From: Flavobacterium sp. 5
Lineage (GTDB): Bacteria; Bacteroidota; Bacteroidia; Flavobacteriales; Flavobacteriaceae
Direction: 5' to 3'
DNA: 64,000 bases
Assembly: GCF_002813295.1 (NCBI RefSeq)
Contig: NZ_PHUE01000001.1
Coordinates: 1,922,001-1,986,000 of the forward strand
Positions 1-12,100 of this stretch are shown one piece after another. Under the pieces are notes generated by a model, which was given only the letters and a program-made list of their open reading frames with translations, was not told the DNA's origin and did no database searches. Position numbers and translations under genes: made by a program. Numbering within the stretch: the stretch's first letter is position 1; the number at the start of each line of letters is the position of its first letter.

Positions 1-5
1 CAAAA

Positions 6-39
6 AAAATCCCATTCTGTTTATTCAGAATGGGATTTT
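6..39 (-). terminator. Intrinsic terminator of the 1940-aa adhesin gene
   Basis: A perfect 14-bp stem (aaaatcccattctg / cagaatgggatttt) with a 6-nt loop lies 25 bp past the stop codon at 65. On the minus strand it runs into a T tract (plus-strand A run 2-9). Nearly the same hairpin follows the adhesin genes at 6121 and 16878, but here the loop reads TTTATT on the plus strand, the reverse complement of the AATAAA found at 6076-6081. Confidence 0.9.
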
Positions 40-64
40 AAAATATTATTATTGTTTTTATCGG

Positions 65-3000
65 TTAATCGTGAAAAATAATTTCCTCACTTACCCATTT
101 GCCGTTTTCCAATTGAGTCATAACAATCATGAATTGACTACTCGCTGCCAAATGGTCTACAATCAATTCATTTATTCCTACTTTATTTTTCTCATAAAGC
201 AAGCTTCCCTTTAAATCATAGATTTTTACAGCCGATATAGTTTGATCAAAAGAGTTAATTTTTATTTGACTATTTTTTACTGATACAATTAAACCTTTCC
301 CTTTAGTATCAAAATCGCCTGTACCTAATTTAGAACCGTCTGTATAACGCAATACAAAACGATCATTAAACGTTCCAATTTCAGTAGTAAAAGAATAAGC
401 ACCGCTTTTTAAATCATAAATACTATTCGCAATTTTATCTTCTAAATAAACCGCTTGATTAGTCATTGCTCCATCAACATTATCGATACTAATTTGGAAC
501 GTTCCTGCAATTGTAGTTTTGTATCCTAATGGAACAACATCTGCTGAATCAAATGGTAATCCACGTCCCTGAATAGCATAATTCTTAGAATCGATTACAC
601 TATAAAAATCTATATATGTATTTCCATTAAGACTAAGACCATCGTACAATCTATCAACTTCATTGCTAGCTCCTGCAATATAACCAACCAATAATTGTTT
701 GAAAGCTCCTCCATCATTGGTCAAATTCAACCAAATTCTATTCTTTGTTTTAGCTGCAGCTTTCTTAGTATTTGATGGTCTAAAAAATTGACCATTGGAT
801 CCAGAACTTGAAAGGCGCATTGAATTATCAAAGTAAAATTTACCCGCTACATTACTCGCTACAAAAAACGCCTGACCAGCAGCTATTTCACCTGAAGGCA
901 TCACTCCATCGGGTATTCCATCCCCATCGTCGTCTGTACTTGGCGCAGCTCCTGTTCCTCCTGTCATGTTATAAAGTGCATAATCATCAGAAGTATAAAC
1001 ATATTTAGAACCTGTTAATGTTCTTTTAGTATTATGCGTCCAAAAGTACAAAGCACTATTAATAAAATCTTTATTTCTAACATCGTCCATAAACTCATCT
1101 GCATCTAAGGCTGAAGCATACGGATTACCTATCAAATTACTTTTTACAGTCTCGACATCAATACCTACTATTCCATTATTTGGCACTCCTTTAAATTCAA
1201 ATGTTTGAGGTGTAGTAGTGTATAATTTAGGAACTCGAATTATAAATCCTTTCCCTGCTGGATTCATCATGTTAGAACCACTCTGTGCTACCCAAGCCCC
1301 TGTAGCATAACTATAATATCTGTCACTGGCTGGTGAAAACTTATTCAAAACCTGATCCGCAACTGGTGAAGACCAATACACATAATCAAAATTCACTACT
1401 GGTGAAGTAGTACGGATATAATTAATCTTTCCAGTATTTACTGCATCATCATTCACTTGAATCAAACTTGCAGTGTTCTCGAATGTTAAAGTTCCTGCAT
1501 CTACTCCTTCAACACCTTGTATCTCTAAAGCGTTTTGCAGTTTTAAAACTGCATCTTTTTTAACAAGAACATTTACACCAGCATTTACTTGACAAGAACA
1601 ACCATCCATCGATGATGTTACAGCAAAATCATAAGGTCCTGCAAAAACAATCTTTCTAGTACTATCTGGTCCAATACCTCCAACCCAAGCACTTCCTGTC
1701 CATGTTGCGGTAGGTACATCCAAAATAGTAACACTAAGTCCAGGTGATGATATACAACCCAGATCATTACGAACCTTAAAGGTATATGTCCCAGCTGCTA
1801 AGTTGGTAACAGTAGCTGAAAGCCCAGTGCCAGAAGTTGTAGTTGTAACGCCTCCTAATATACTTTCTAAAGTTCGATTTCCACTAGGTAGATTATTTAA
1901 AACAACACTTCCCTTAGCTGCACAAGTCACATCGGTTTTTGTCCCTTGAGTTGGATCAGTTACAATTGTAGTTGGTGTAACTCTTAGATAACTTGGACAA
2001 CCTAAATTATCAGCAACTACCGAAATTGTAGCTATTGACGTACCCGTTGTAACGGTAATACTGGTTGAACCTTGTCCACTTACCAAATTCCATCCAGATC
2101 CTGTTGTAATAGTCCAGTGGTAATTCCCTGCTCCTGCTCCTGTATCATCAATGCTAAAAACAGCAGTCGTATTGGGACAATAAGTCGTATGTGCATCAAA
2201 GGCAAAAGGCGAACCTCCATTTAAACGAATACCTCCTGAATCTGGTTTGACATTCAAAGTAACATTTTGAGTGAAATTTGCAGGACAATTTGGTGTCGAG
2301 CTAGTTATAGTTATTCCCGTTATTTGTAAATTTCTGCCATTATCATTAGCAACTGTCAATGCTCTGGTTGTAAAGTTTCCATTCCCAGATGGATCAGCTA
2401 CTACTGTTACCGATTGTGGAGCATCACCTGTTATTGTATAATTTACTGTAGAGGTACTATTTATTACTAAACCGGTTAAATTTATTGTAGCACTAGATCC
2501 TTCGCATATTGGAGATGCTTGTGAAGCTCCCGTTAAGGTAGGACTAGGATTTGTTGTAACTATATAAGTAGTTGTTGCAGTTCCATTACAACCAGCTGCA
2601 CTTGCAGTAATAGTAGTAGTTCCTGACCATCCTGCAACATAAGTTACAACTCCTGTTGATCCGACAATTGTATTTCCTGCTGTACTACTTGCAGTATCTA
2701 AACTATAAACAATAGCCGATGAATTATTTAATGCAGTAGTAGTATTAGTTTGTGTACCAGCTCCCTGACAACGTGTGTGACTCGCAGGTGAAAAAGCATT
2801 AATAGTAACTGTTGGAGTAATAGTTTCAACAAAAGTAGTTGTTGCTGTTCCATTACAACCAGCTGCACTTGCAGTAATAGTAGTAGTTCCTGACCATCCT
2901 GCGACATAAGTTACAACCCCTGTTGATCCGACAATTGTATTTCCTGCTGTATTGCTTGCAGTATCTAAACTATAAACAATAGCCGATGAATTATTTAATG

Positions 3001-5887
3001 CAGTAGTAGTATTAGTTTGTGTACCAGCTCCCTGACAACGTGTGTGACTCGCAGGTGAAAAAGCATTAATAGTAACTGTTGGAGTAATAGTTTCAACAAA
3101 AGTACTTGTTGCTGTTCCATTACAACCAGCTGCACTTGCAGTAATAGTAGTAGTTCCTGACCATCCTGCAACATAAGTTACAACTCCTGTTGATCCAACA
3201 ATTGTATTTCCTGCTGTACTACTTGCAGTATCTAAACTATAAACAATAGCCGATGAATTATTTAATGCAGTAGTAGTATTAGTTTGCGTACCTGCACCTT
3301 GGCAACGTGTATGACTCGCAGGTGAAAAAGCATTAATAGTAACTGTTGGAGTAATAGTTTCAACAAAAGTAGTTGTTGCTGTTCCATTACAACCAGCTGC
3401 ACTTGCAGTAATAGTAGTAGTTCCTGACCATCCTGCAACATAAGTTACAACCCCTGTTGATCCGACAATTGTATTTCCTGCTGTATTACTTGCAGTATCT
3501 AAACTATAAACAATAGCCGATGAATTATTTAATGCAGTAGTAGTATTAGTTTGTGTACCTGCACCTTGGCAACGTGTGTGACTCGCTGGTGAAAAAGCAT
3601 TAATAGTAACTATTGGAGTAATAGTCTCAACAAAAGTACTTGTTGCTGTTCCATTACAACCAGCTGCACTTGCAGTAATAGTAGTAGTTCCTGACCATCC
3701 TGCAACATAAGTTACAACTCCTGTTGATCCGACAATTGTATTTCCTGCTGTACTACTTACTGAGTCCAAACTATAGACAATAGCCGATGAATTATTTAAT
3801 GCCGTAGTAGTATTAGTTTGTGTACCAGCTCCCTGACAACGTGAGTGATTGGCAGGTGAAAAAGCATTAATAGTAACTGTTGGGGTAATCTTAATTTCAC
3901 CAGAAACTGTACTCGTTACAGCAGAACCACATGTTCCACTCACTACACAATAATAATAAATCGATCCAACACTCGTAGTTGGAGGTGTATAATTTGATGA
4001 TATTGCTGTCGCTATAAGTGCTCCACCTAAGTTACTAGGCGTTGAATTACTGTACCATTTATAACTAAGACCTGACCCAGCGGCTATTACCGAGATAGCG
4101 TTTGCCGTTCCATTCAAACAAATAGTTTGTGTTGCTGTTGAAGGTTGGTTGGTTATAGAAGTCAAGCTATTAACCGTTACTGCGACAGGTGGATTAGAAT
4201 ATACAGCCGAAGCACAATTACCACTAATAACCACATCATAACTTCCTGCATCAGATGTTGTTGGATTTGTTAAAATAAGTTTATTAGCTGTAGCTCCACT
4301 TATAACACTTCCGTCAATCAATGGTGAACCATTTTTTCTCCATTGATAAGTTAAACTCGATGATCCTGTAGCCACAACTGTTAATGTTTGAGTACCATTA
4401 CCAGAACAAGTAGCTGTAGGCGCAACTGGTTGAGTTGTTATGGTTGTTGGTGTTGCCAACGAATTTACAGTTAGAGTAAATGCAAAGGTTCTTGTACTAG
4501 AACAACTAGGATTATAAGTTATAAGTTTTACTACTCCATTATATATTCCTGTTGCAACACTATAGGGAACATTCATACTTAACGTTCCAGAAGTACCTGA
4601 CATATCAGAATTAGAATCCTGAATACCTGCACTTTTTGCAGCTGCATCAAAATTAATTTCATAATGCACTGGATTACCAGTTGTTGCTGTATAAGAAAGC
4701 GTTGCTGTTGTAGAATTTTGACAAATAGATGCATTTGCATTTGCTAAAGTAATTGTCAATTCAGGATTAACATACATTGAAAACGAAGATGAATTCACCT
4801 CTTGACAACCCGCATTCCCTACAACAGCTCTATAATCCCATGTACCCGCAACTGAAGGGTTTTCAGAATAAGTATTTGCTGTATTGGTGATCGATGTCCA
4901 TGTTGACGAATTATTCAATCTTTTTTCCCATCTAAGAACATTCCCTACATAACCACTCAAAGTCATGTTTCCAGTAGAAGAATTTAAACATGTCATTGCT
5001 TGTCCGTTTAAACTAATTCCGCCACCAACAGGAGTCAAATTTACTACAACATTTGTAGTAACCGTTGAAATAACACCATCATTCCTTTTAATATCAACTG
5101 TATAAACTCCTCCATGGTTATAAAAATCTGCATTACTTATGGTATAAGTAGCAGAACTAACGAAACCAGAAGTATAAATACCACGACCTGACCATTGGTA
5201 TGTATAAGTATAGGAAGTATTAGATGCAGTAACTGGTGGGATAGCCGTAAGCACTATTTGATTTCCAGAACATACAGGCGAATTTGAAGTTGCTCCTGTT
5301 CCTCCTCTAGCATTAAATACATCAAAATCAGAGAGAGCTCCTCCTCCATTTCCTGTACAAGCAGACACCTTAGCACCTCCAATATAAAGAGCAGTCTGGT
5401 TACTACAATTAGTATCTGTAGCATATATTTTTCCTGGCGAATTAACTACAAATGAAGTATTAACTGGAAAAGTAATTGAAACATTTTTTCCAAATGACAA
5501 AATACCACTTGGCTTAATCACTACACTTGTAGTTTGAATACTGACATCACCAGAAACAAATAATTGTCCACTAGTCCCTTCTCCAATTATTAAAGAGGTA
5601 AAACTTTTTGTTATACTAGTGCTTAATGTAATGGTATGTGAGTCGCGAATTGTTACAGTACCTGTACCTGTATTCTCACCAGGATAACTTGTTGCAGTAA
5701 CCCAACTAGACCCATTAAAATATTGCCAATTTAAAGGATCTGACCAACTATAGACTGATGGTGTACCGCTCAAAGTAGTTGGATTGGAACGATAATCTCC
5801 AGACGTTTGTCCAAAAATCAAATTTCCACACAAACAAAAAAATAAAATATATAGTAAACTCTTAGATTTAGATAGAATTCTAATCAT
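65..5887 (-). CDS. Large secreted Ig-like repeat protein with T9SS C-terminal domain (adhesin-like)
   Basis: A protein of about 1940 aa, predicted to be exported by Sec and then to the surface by the type IX secretion system. The ATG at 5887 is preferred over an in-frame TTG at 5908 because it puts a clean signal peptide (MIRILSKSKSLLYILFFCL...FGQ) at the N-terminus. In order: signal peptide; an N-terminal GDYRS.../SSW...YPGE module shared with the protein at 16878-20414; several Ig/PKD-like domains; five 89-aa tandem repeats at about residues 669-1113; then a ~800-aa C-terminal region nearly the same as that of the protein at 6121-14139. It ends in a sorting domain (KIYDLKGSLLYEK ... LENGKWVSEEIIFHD) of the kind I know as T9SS sorting signal type C. 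No catalytic motif is visible. Adhesion or gliding is inferred only from architecture. Confidence 0.85.
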   Translation of the reverse strand: MIRILSKSKSLLYILFFCLCGNLIFGQTSGDYRSNPTTLSGTPSVYSWSDPLNWQYFNGSSWVTATSYPGENTGTGTVTIRDSHTITLSTSITKSFTSLIIGEGTSGQLFVSGDVSIQTTSVVIKPSGILSFGKNVSITFPVNTSFVVNSPGKIYATDTNCSNQTALYIGGAKVSACTGNGGGALSDFDVFNARGGTGATSNSPVCSGNQIVLTAIPPVTASNTSYTYTYQWSGRGIYTSGFVSSATYTISNADFYNHGGVYTVDIKRNDGVISTVTTNVVVNLTPVGGGISLNGQAMTCLNSSTGNMTLSGYVGNVLRWEKRLNNSSTWTSITNTANTYSENPSVAGTWDYRAVVGNAGCQEVNSSSFSMYVNPELTITLANANASICQNSTTATLSYTATTGNPVHYEINFDAAAKSAGIQDSNSDMSGTSGTLSMNVPYSVATGIYNGVVKLITYNPSCSSTRTFAFTLTVNSLATPTTITTQPVAPTATCSGNGTQTLTVVATGSSSLTYQWRKNGSPLIDGSVISGATANKLILTNPTTSDAGSYDVVISGNCASAVYSNPPVAVTVNSLTSITNQPSTATQTICLNGTANAISVIAAGSGLSYKWYSNSTPSNLGGALIATAISSNYTPPTTSVGSIYYYCVVSGTCGSAVTSTVSGEIKITPTVTINAFSPANHSRCQGAGTQTNTTTALNNSSAIVYSLDSVSSTAGNTIVGSTGVVTYVAGWSGTTTITASAAGCNGTATSTFVETITPIVTINAFSPASHTRCQGAGTQTNTTTALNNSSAIVYSLDTASNTAGNTIVGSTGVVTYVAGWSGTTTITASAAGCNGTATTTFVETITPTVTINAFSPASHTRCQGAGTQTNTTTALNNSSAIVYSLDTASSTAGNTIVGSTGVVTYVAGWSGTTTITASAAGCNGTATSTFVETITPTVTINAFSPASHTRCQGAGTQTNTTTALNNSSAIVYSLDTASNTAGNTIVGSTGVVTYVAGWSGTTTITASAAGCNGTATTTFVETITPTVTINAFSPASHTRCQGAGTQTNTTTALNNSSAIVYSLDTASSTAGNTIVGSTGVVTYVAGWSGTTTITASAAGCNGTATTTYIVTTNPSPTLTGASQASPICEGSSATINLTGLVINSTSTVNYTITGDAPQSVTVVADPSGNGNFTTRALTVANDNGRNLQITGITITSSTPNCPANFTQNVTLNVKPDSGGIRLNGGSPFAFDAHTTYCPNTTAVFSIDDTGAGAGNYHWTITTGSGWNLVSGQGSTSITVTTGTSIATISVVADNLGCPSYLRVTPTTIVTDPTQGTKTDVTCAAKGSVVLNNLPSGNRTLESILGGVTTTTSGTGLSATVTNLAAGTYTFKVRNDLGCISSPGLSVTILDVPTATWTGSAWVGGIGPDSTRKIVFAGPYDFAVTSSMDGCSCQVNAGVNVLVKKDAVLKLQNALEIQGVEGVDAGTLTFENTASLIQVNDDAVNTGKINYIRTTSPVVNFDYVYWSSPVADQVLNKFSPASDRYYSYATGAWVAQSGSNMMNPAGKGFIIRVPKLYTTTPQTFEFKGVPNNGIVGIDVETVKSNLIGNPYASALDADEFMDDVRNKDFINSALYFWTHNTKRTLTGSKYVYTSDDYALYNMTGGTGAAPSTDDDGDGIPDGVMPSGEIAAGQAFFVASNVAGKFYFDNSMRLSSSGSNGQFFRPSNTKKAAAKTKNRIWLNLTNDGGAFKQLLVGYIAGASNEVDRLYDGLSLNGNTYIDFYSVIDSKNYAIQGRGLPFDSADVVPLGYKTTIAGTFQISIDNVDGAMTNQAVYLEDKIANSIYDLKSGAYSFTTEIGTFNDRFVLRYTDGSKLGTGDFDTKGKGLIVSVKNSQIKINSFDQTISAVKIYDLKGSLLYEKNKVGINELIVDHLAASSQFMIVMTQLENGKWVSEEIIFHD
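2549..3883 (-). repeat. Five tandem 267-bp repeats coding 89-aa units
   Basis: Identical landmarks recur exactly 267 bp apart (for example cctgacaacg at 2764 and 3031). Each unit starts PTVTINAFSPASHTRCQGAG and ends TTTFVETIT. Units 2-3 and 4-5 share alternating variants (SNT/SST and ATT/ATS), so the last four look like a duplicated dimer. The first unit, nearest the N-terminus, is the most divergent (ANHSRCQ, DSVSST). Confidence 0.95.
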
Positions 5888-6061
5888 ATTTGGGGGCTTT
5901 AGGATCAAATTTGTTTTCTAACGAACCTGAAATGAATCAGTTGGTATTGCCATCAGAATTATAATGCAAATATAAAACTAAAAATCAACCGTTTAACAAT
6001 AAATCAAAAATTTAGCAGTCGATAAAATGTTAAATATGGAATTTGTATTTTTTTTATATAT

Positions 6062-6095
6062 AAAATCCCATTCTGAATAAACAGAATGGGATTTT
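6062..6095 (-). terminator. Intrinsic terminator of the MBG-repeat adhesin gene
   Basis: The same 14-bp stem as at 6-39, with loop AATAAA on the plus strand, sits 25 bp after the stop codon of the 2672-aa gene. The sequence between hairpin and stop codon is also the same as in the first copy, so the two 3' ends are paralogous beyond the coding region. Confidence 0.85.
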
Positions 6096-6120
6096 AAAAT
6101 ATTATTATTGTTTTTATCGG

Positions 6121-9100
6121 TTAATCGTGAAAAATGATTTCCTCGCTTACCCATTTGCCATTTGCCAATTGAGTCATAACAATCAAAAACTGCTCGCTAG
6201 ATCCCAAATGATCAACTATAAATTCATTCTTATCTACTTTGTCTTTATCATAAAGCAAACTGCCTTTTAAATCATAGATTTTTACAGCCGATATTGTCTG
6301 ATCAAAAGAATTGATTTTAATTTGACTGTTTTTAAACGAAACCACAACCCCTTTTCCTTTGGTCTCAAAATCGCCTGTGCCCAATTTAGAATCTGTATAA
6401 CGCAATACAAAACGATCATTAAACGTGCCTATTTCTGTAGTAAAAGAATAGGCTTTGCTTTTTAAATCATAAAGAGTATTGGTCGCTTTATCTTCTAAAT
6501 AAACCGCTTGATTAGTCATCGCTCCATCAACATTATCGATACTAATTTGGAACGTTCCTGCAATTGTAGTTTTGTATCCTAATGGAACTGTATCTGCTGT
6601 ATCAAATGGCAATCCACGTCCCTGAATGGCATAGTTTTTAGAATCGAGTACACTATAAAAATCTATATATGTATTTCCATTAAGACTAAGACCATCGTAA
6701 AATCTATCAACTTCATTGCTAGCTCCTGCAATATAACCAACCAATAATTGTTTGAAAGCTCCTCCATCATTGGTCAAATTCAACCAAATTCTATTCTTTG
6801 TTTTCGCTGCAGCTTTCTTAGTATTCGATGGCCTGAAAAATTGACCATTCGATCCAGAACTTGAAAGGCGCATTGAATTATCAAAGTAAAATTTACCCTC
6901 TACATTACTAGCTACAAAAAACGCCTGACCAGCAGCTATTTCTCCTGATGGTATCACTCCATCGGGTGTTCCATTCCCATCGTCGTCTGTACTTGGCGCA
7001 GCTCCTGTTCCCCCTGTCATGTTATAAACTGCATAATCATCCGAAGTATACACATATTTAGAACCTGTTAATGTTCTTTTAGTATTATGCGTCCAAAAGT
7101 ACAAAGCACTATTAATAAAATCTTTATTTCTAACATCGTCCATAAACTCATCTGCATCTAAGGCTGAAGCATACGGATTACCTATCAAATTACTTTTTAC
7201 AGTCTCCACATCAATACCTACTATTCCATTATTTGGCACTCCTTTAAATTCAAATGTTTGAGGTGTAGTAGTGTATAATTTAGGAATTCGAATTATAAAT
7301 CCTTTCCCTGCCGGATTCATCATATTAGAACCACTCTGTGGTACCCAAGCCCCTGTGGCATAACTATAATATCTATCACTAGCTGGTGAAAACTTATTCA
7401 AAACCTGATCCGCAACTGGCGAAGACCAATATACATAATCGAAATTCACTACTGGTGAAGTAGTACGGATATAATTAATCTTTCCAGTATTTACTGCATC
7501 ATCATTCACTTGAACCAAACTTGCAGTGTTCTCGAATGTTAAAGTTCCTGCATCTACTCCTTCAACACCTTGTATCTCTAAACCGTTTTGTAGTTTTAAA
7601 ACTGCATCTGCTTTAACAAGAACATCTACACTAGCATTCACTTGACAAGAACAACCATCCATTGATGATGTTACTCCAAAAACATAAGGTCCTGCAAAAA
7701 TAATTTTTCTTGTACTATCTGGTCCAATACCTCCAACCCAAGCACTACCTGTCCAAGTAGCCGTAGGCACATCCAAAATAGTAACACTAAGTCCAGGAGA
7801 AGAGATACAACCCAGATCATTACGAACCTTAAAGGTATACGTTCCAGCTATTAAGCCTGTAACTAAAGTTGAAGATCCTGTACCAGAAGTTGTAGTGGTA
7901 ACACCTCCAAGTGTTCTTTCTAAAGTCCAGTTTCCACTAGGTAGGTTGTTTAAAACAACACTTCCCTTAGCCGAACAAGTCACATCGGTTTTCGCTCCTT
8001 GAGTTGGATCCGTTACAATTGTAGTTGGTGTAACTCTTAAATAACTTGGGCAACCTAAATTATCAGCAACTACCGAAATGGTACCTGTTACTGTACCAGT
8101 TGTAACGGTTATACTAATGGAACCTTGTCCGCTTACCAAAGTCCAACCTGATCCTGTTGGAATTGTCCACTGATAATCCCCTGCTCCTGTATCATCAATG
8201 CTAAAAACAGCAGTAGTATTAGGGCAATAAGTCGTATGCGCATCAAAAGCAAAAGGTGAACTTCCATTTAAACGAATACCTCCTGAATCTGGTTTTACAC
8301 TCAACGTTACATTTTGAGTAAAAATTGCAGGACAATTAGGTGTCGAACTAGTTATCGTTATTCCTGTTATTTGTAAATTTTTACCATTATCAGCACTAAC
8401 TGTAAGTGCTCTGGTTGTAAAGGTACCACTTCCAGATCCATCAGAAACTACTGTTACCGATTGCGGAGCATCTCCTGTTATTGTATAATTTACTGTCGAA
8501 GTACTATTTACCACTAAGCCTGTTAAATTTATAGTAGCACTAGATCCTTCGCATACTGGAGATTGTGTAGCACCTGTTAAAGTTGCAGTAGGGTTAATCG
8601 TTACTGATTTTTGTGTCGCTGACGCTAAACAAGTTGTAGCTGTTATTGTTTCGGTAACATCAACTGTACCTGTACCAGATGCACCCCATGTTACTGTGAT
8701 AGAATTTGTTGTTGAACCTGCAGTGATTGAACCTCCAACTACTGTCCATGAATACGTATGACCTACAGCTCCCGTTACACTATAAACAGAACCCGTATCC
8801 CCAGAACAAACAGGAGAAGTTCCTGTGATAACTGGTGTAGGCAATGCATTTATTGTTAAATTCCCACTGACCATTGTTATCGCATAATTACTAGCAGAAA
8901 AGCCAACTCCTGTAGGATTTGACGGAACTATATCTCCTAGATATAAACTTGCCGACGCGATGAGTGAAGCGTCATATCCACCAGTACTTGATAAAGTTAC
9001 ATTGGTTATTGTTTCACCGTTTTGTAATGCAGAGGCTGTAAAAGCAGTTGTTCCTAAAGTTAATGCAGTTCCATAACATTTGCTTTGAGCATTGGCTGTT

Positions 9101-12100
9101 ATAGTTAAGGTTGCTGCTGTAATAGTTACTGTCCCTGCGGCATAAGTAAATGAATAATTACTGGAAGCTAATGTTCCAACTGCAACACTTATCGGATAAG
9201 TTCCAACTGTACTAGAACCAGTTGCAGTTGTGGTTACACTTGGAGAGCCTGTAATACCACTGGTAGCCAAAGTTTCTCCATTTGTAAAGCCACTGTAAGT
9301 AACGGTCAATGTAGGGTTAGCTGCTCCATAAGTCTTACTTTGTGCATCTGCTGTTACTGTTATAGAAGCTTTAGTTACTGTAAGTGTACCTGCGGCATAA
9401 GTAAATGAATAATTGCTGGAAGCTAATGTTCCAACTGCAACACTTATCGGATAAGTCCCAACTGCACTAGAACCAGTTGCAGTTGTGGTTACACTTGGAG
9501 AGCCTGTAATACCACTGGTAGCCAAAGTTTCTCCATTTGTAAAGCCACTGTAAGTAACGGTCAATGTAGGGTTAGCTGCTCCATAAGTCTTACTTTGTGC
9601 ATCTGCTGTTACTGTTATAGAAGCTTTAGTTACTGTAAGTGTACCTGCGGCATAAGTAAATGAATAATTGCTGGAAGCTAATGTTCCAACTGCAACACTT
9701 ATCGGATAAGTCCCAACTGCACTAGAACCAGTTGCAGTTGTGGTTATACTTGGAGAGCCTGTAATACCACTGGTAGCCAAAGTTTCTCCATTTGTAAAGC
9801 CACTGTAAGTAACGGTCAATGTAGGGTTAGCTGCTCCATAAGTCTTACTCTTTGCATCTGCTGTTACTGTTATAGAAGCTTTAGTTACTGTAAGTGTACC
9901 TGCGGCATAAGTAAATGAATAATTGCTGGAAGCTAATGTTCCAACTGCAACACTTATCGGATAAGTTCCAACTGCACTAGAACCAGTTGCAGTTGTGGTT
10001 ATACTTGGAGAGCCTGTAATACCACTGGTAGCCAAAGTTTCTCCATTTGTAAAGCCACTGTAAGTAACGGTCAATGTAGGGTTAGCTGCTCCATAAGTCT
10101 TACTCTTTGCATCTGCTGTTACTGTTATAGAAGCTTTAGTTACTGTAAGTGTACCTGCGGCATAAGTAAATGAATAATTGCTGGAAGCTAATGTTCCAAC
10201 TGCAACACTTATCGGATAAGTTCCAACTGCACTAGAACCAGTTGCAGTTGTGGTTACACTTGGAGAGCCTGTAATGCCACTGGTAGCCAAAGTTTCTCCA
10301 TTTGTAAAGCCACTGTAAGTAACGGTCAATGTAGGGTTAGCTGCTCCATAAGTCTTACTTTGTGCATCTGCTGTTACTGTTATAGAAGCTTTAGTTACCG
10401 TAAGTGTACCTGCGGCATAAGTAAATGAATAATTACTGGAAGCTAATGTTCCAACCGCAACACTTATCGGATAAGTCCCAACTGCACTAGAACCAGTTGC
10501 GGTTGTGGTTATACTTGGAGAGCCTGTAATACCACTGGTAGCCAAAGTTTCTCCATTTGTAAAGCCACTGTAAGTAACGGTCAATGTAGGGTTAGCTGCT
10601 CCATAAGTCTTACTCTTTGCATCTGCTGTTACTGTTATAGAAGCTTTAGTTACCGTAAGTGTACCTGCGGCATAAGTAAATGAATAATTACTGGAAGCTA
10701 ATGTTCCAACTGCAACACTTATCGGATAAGTTCCAACTGCACTAGAACCAGTTGCAGTTGTGGTTACACTTGGAGAGCCTGTAATGCCACTGGTAGCCAA
10801 AGTTTCTCCATTCATAAAACCAGTATAAGTAACGGTCAATGCAGGGTTAGCTGCTCCATAAGTCTTACTTTGCGCATCTGCTGTTACTGTTATAGAAGCT
10901 TTAGTTACTGTAAGTGTACCTGCGGCATAAGTAAATGAATAATTACTGGAAGCTAATGTTCCAACTGCAACACTTATCGGATAAGTTCCAACTGCACTAG
11001 AACCAGTTGCAGTTGTGGTTACACTTGGAGAGCCTGTAATACCACTGGTAGCCAAAGTTTCTCCATTTGTAAAGCCACTGTAAGTAACGGTCAATGTAGG
11101 GTTAGCTGCTCCATAAGTCTTACTTTGTGCATCTGCTGTTACTGTTATAGAAGCTTTAGTTACTGTAAGTGTACCTGCGGCATAAGTAAATGAATAATTG
11201 CTGGAAGCTAATGTTCCAACTGCAACACTTATCGGATAAGTCCCAACTGCACTAGAACCAGTTGCAGTTGTGGTTACACTTGGAGAGCCTGTAATACCAC
11301 TGGTAGCCAAAGTTTCTCCATTTGTAAAGCCACTGTAAGTAACGGTCAATGTAGGGTTAGCTGCTCCATAAGTCTTACTTTGTGCATCTGCTGTTACTGT
11401 TATAGAAGCTTTAGTTACTGTAAGTGTACCTGCGGCATAAGTAAATGAATAATTGCTGGAAGCTAATGTTCCAACTGCAACACTTATCGGATAAGTCCCA
11501 ACTGCACTAGAACCAGTTGCAGTTGTGGTTATACTTGGAGAGCCTGTAATACCACTGGTAGCCAAAGTTTCTCCATTTGTAAAGCCACTGTAAGTAACGG
11601 TCAATGTAGGGTTAGCTGCTCCATAAGTCTTACTCTTTGCATCTGCTGTTACTGTTATAGAAGCTTTAGTTACTGTAAGTGTACCTGCGGCATAAGTAAA
11701 TGAATAATTGCTGGAAGCTAATGTTCCAACTGCAACACTTATCGGATAAGTTCCAACTGCACTAGAACCAGTTGCAGTTGTGGTTATACTTGGAGAGCCT
11801 GTAATACCACTGGTAGCCAAAGTTTCTCCATTTGTAAAGCCACTGTAAGTAACGGTCAATGTAGGGTTAGCTGCTCCATAAGTCTTACTCTTTGCATCTG
11901 CTGTTACTGTTATAGAAGCTTTAGTTACTGTAAGTGTACCTGCGGCATAAGTAAATGAATAATTGCTGGAAGCTAATGTTCCAACTGCAACACTTATCGG
12001 ATAAGTTCCAACTGCACTAGAACCAGTTGCAGTTGTGGTTACACTTGGAGAGCCTGTAATGCCACTGGTAGCCAAAGTTTCTCCATTTGTAAAGCCACTG

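Noticed and set aside
5888..5908. Upstream TTG start for the 1940-aa adhesin
   Set aside because: It would add MILKPPN before the signal peptide and run through the CCCCCAAAT leader motif; the ATG at 5887 gives a normal signal peptide.
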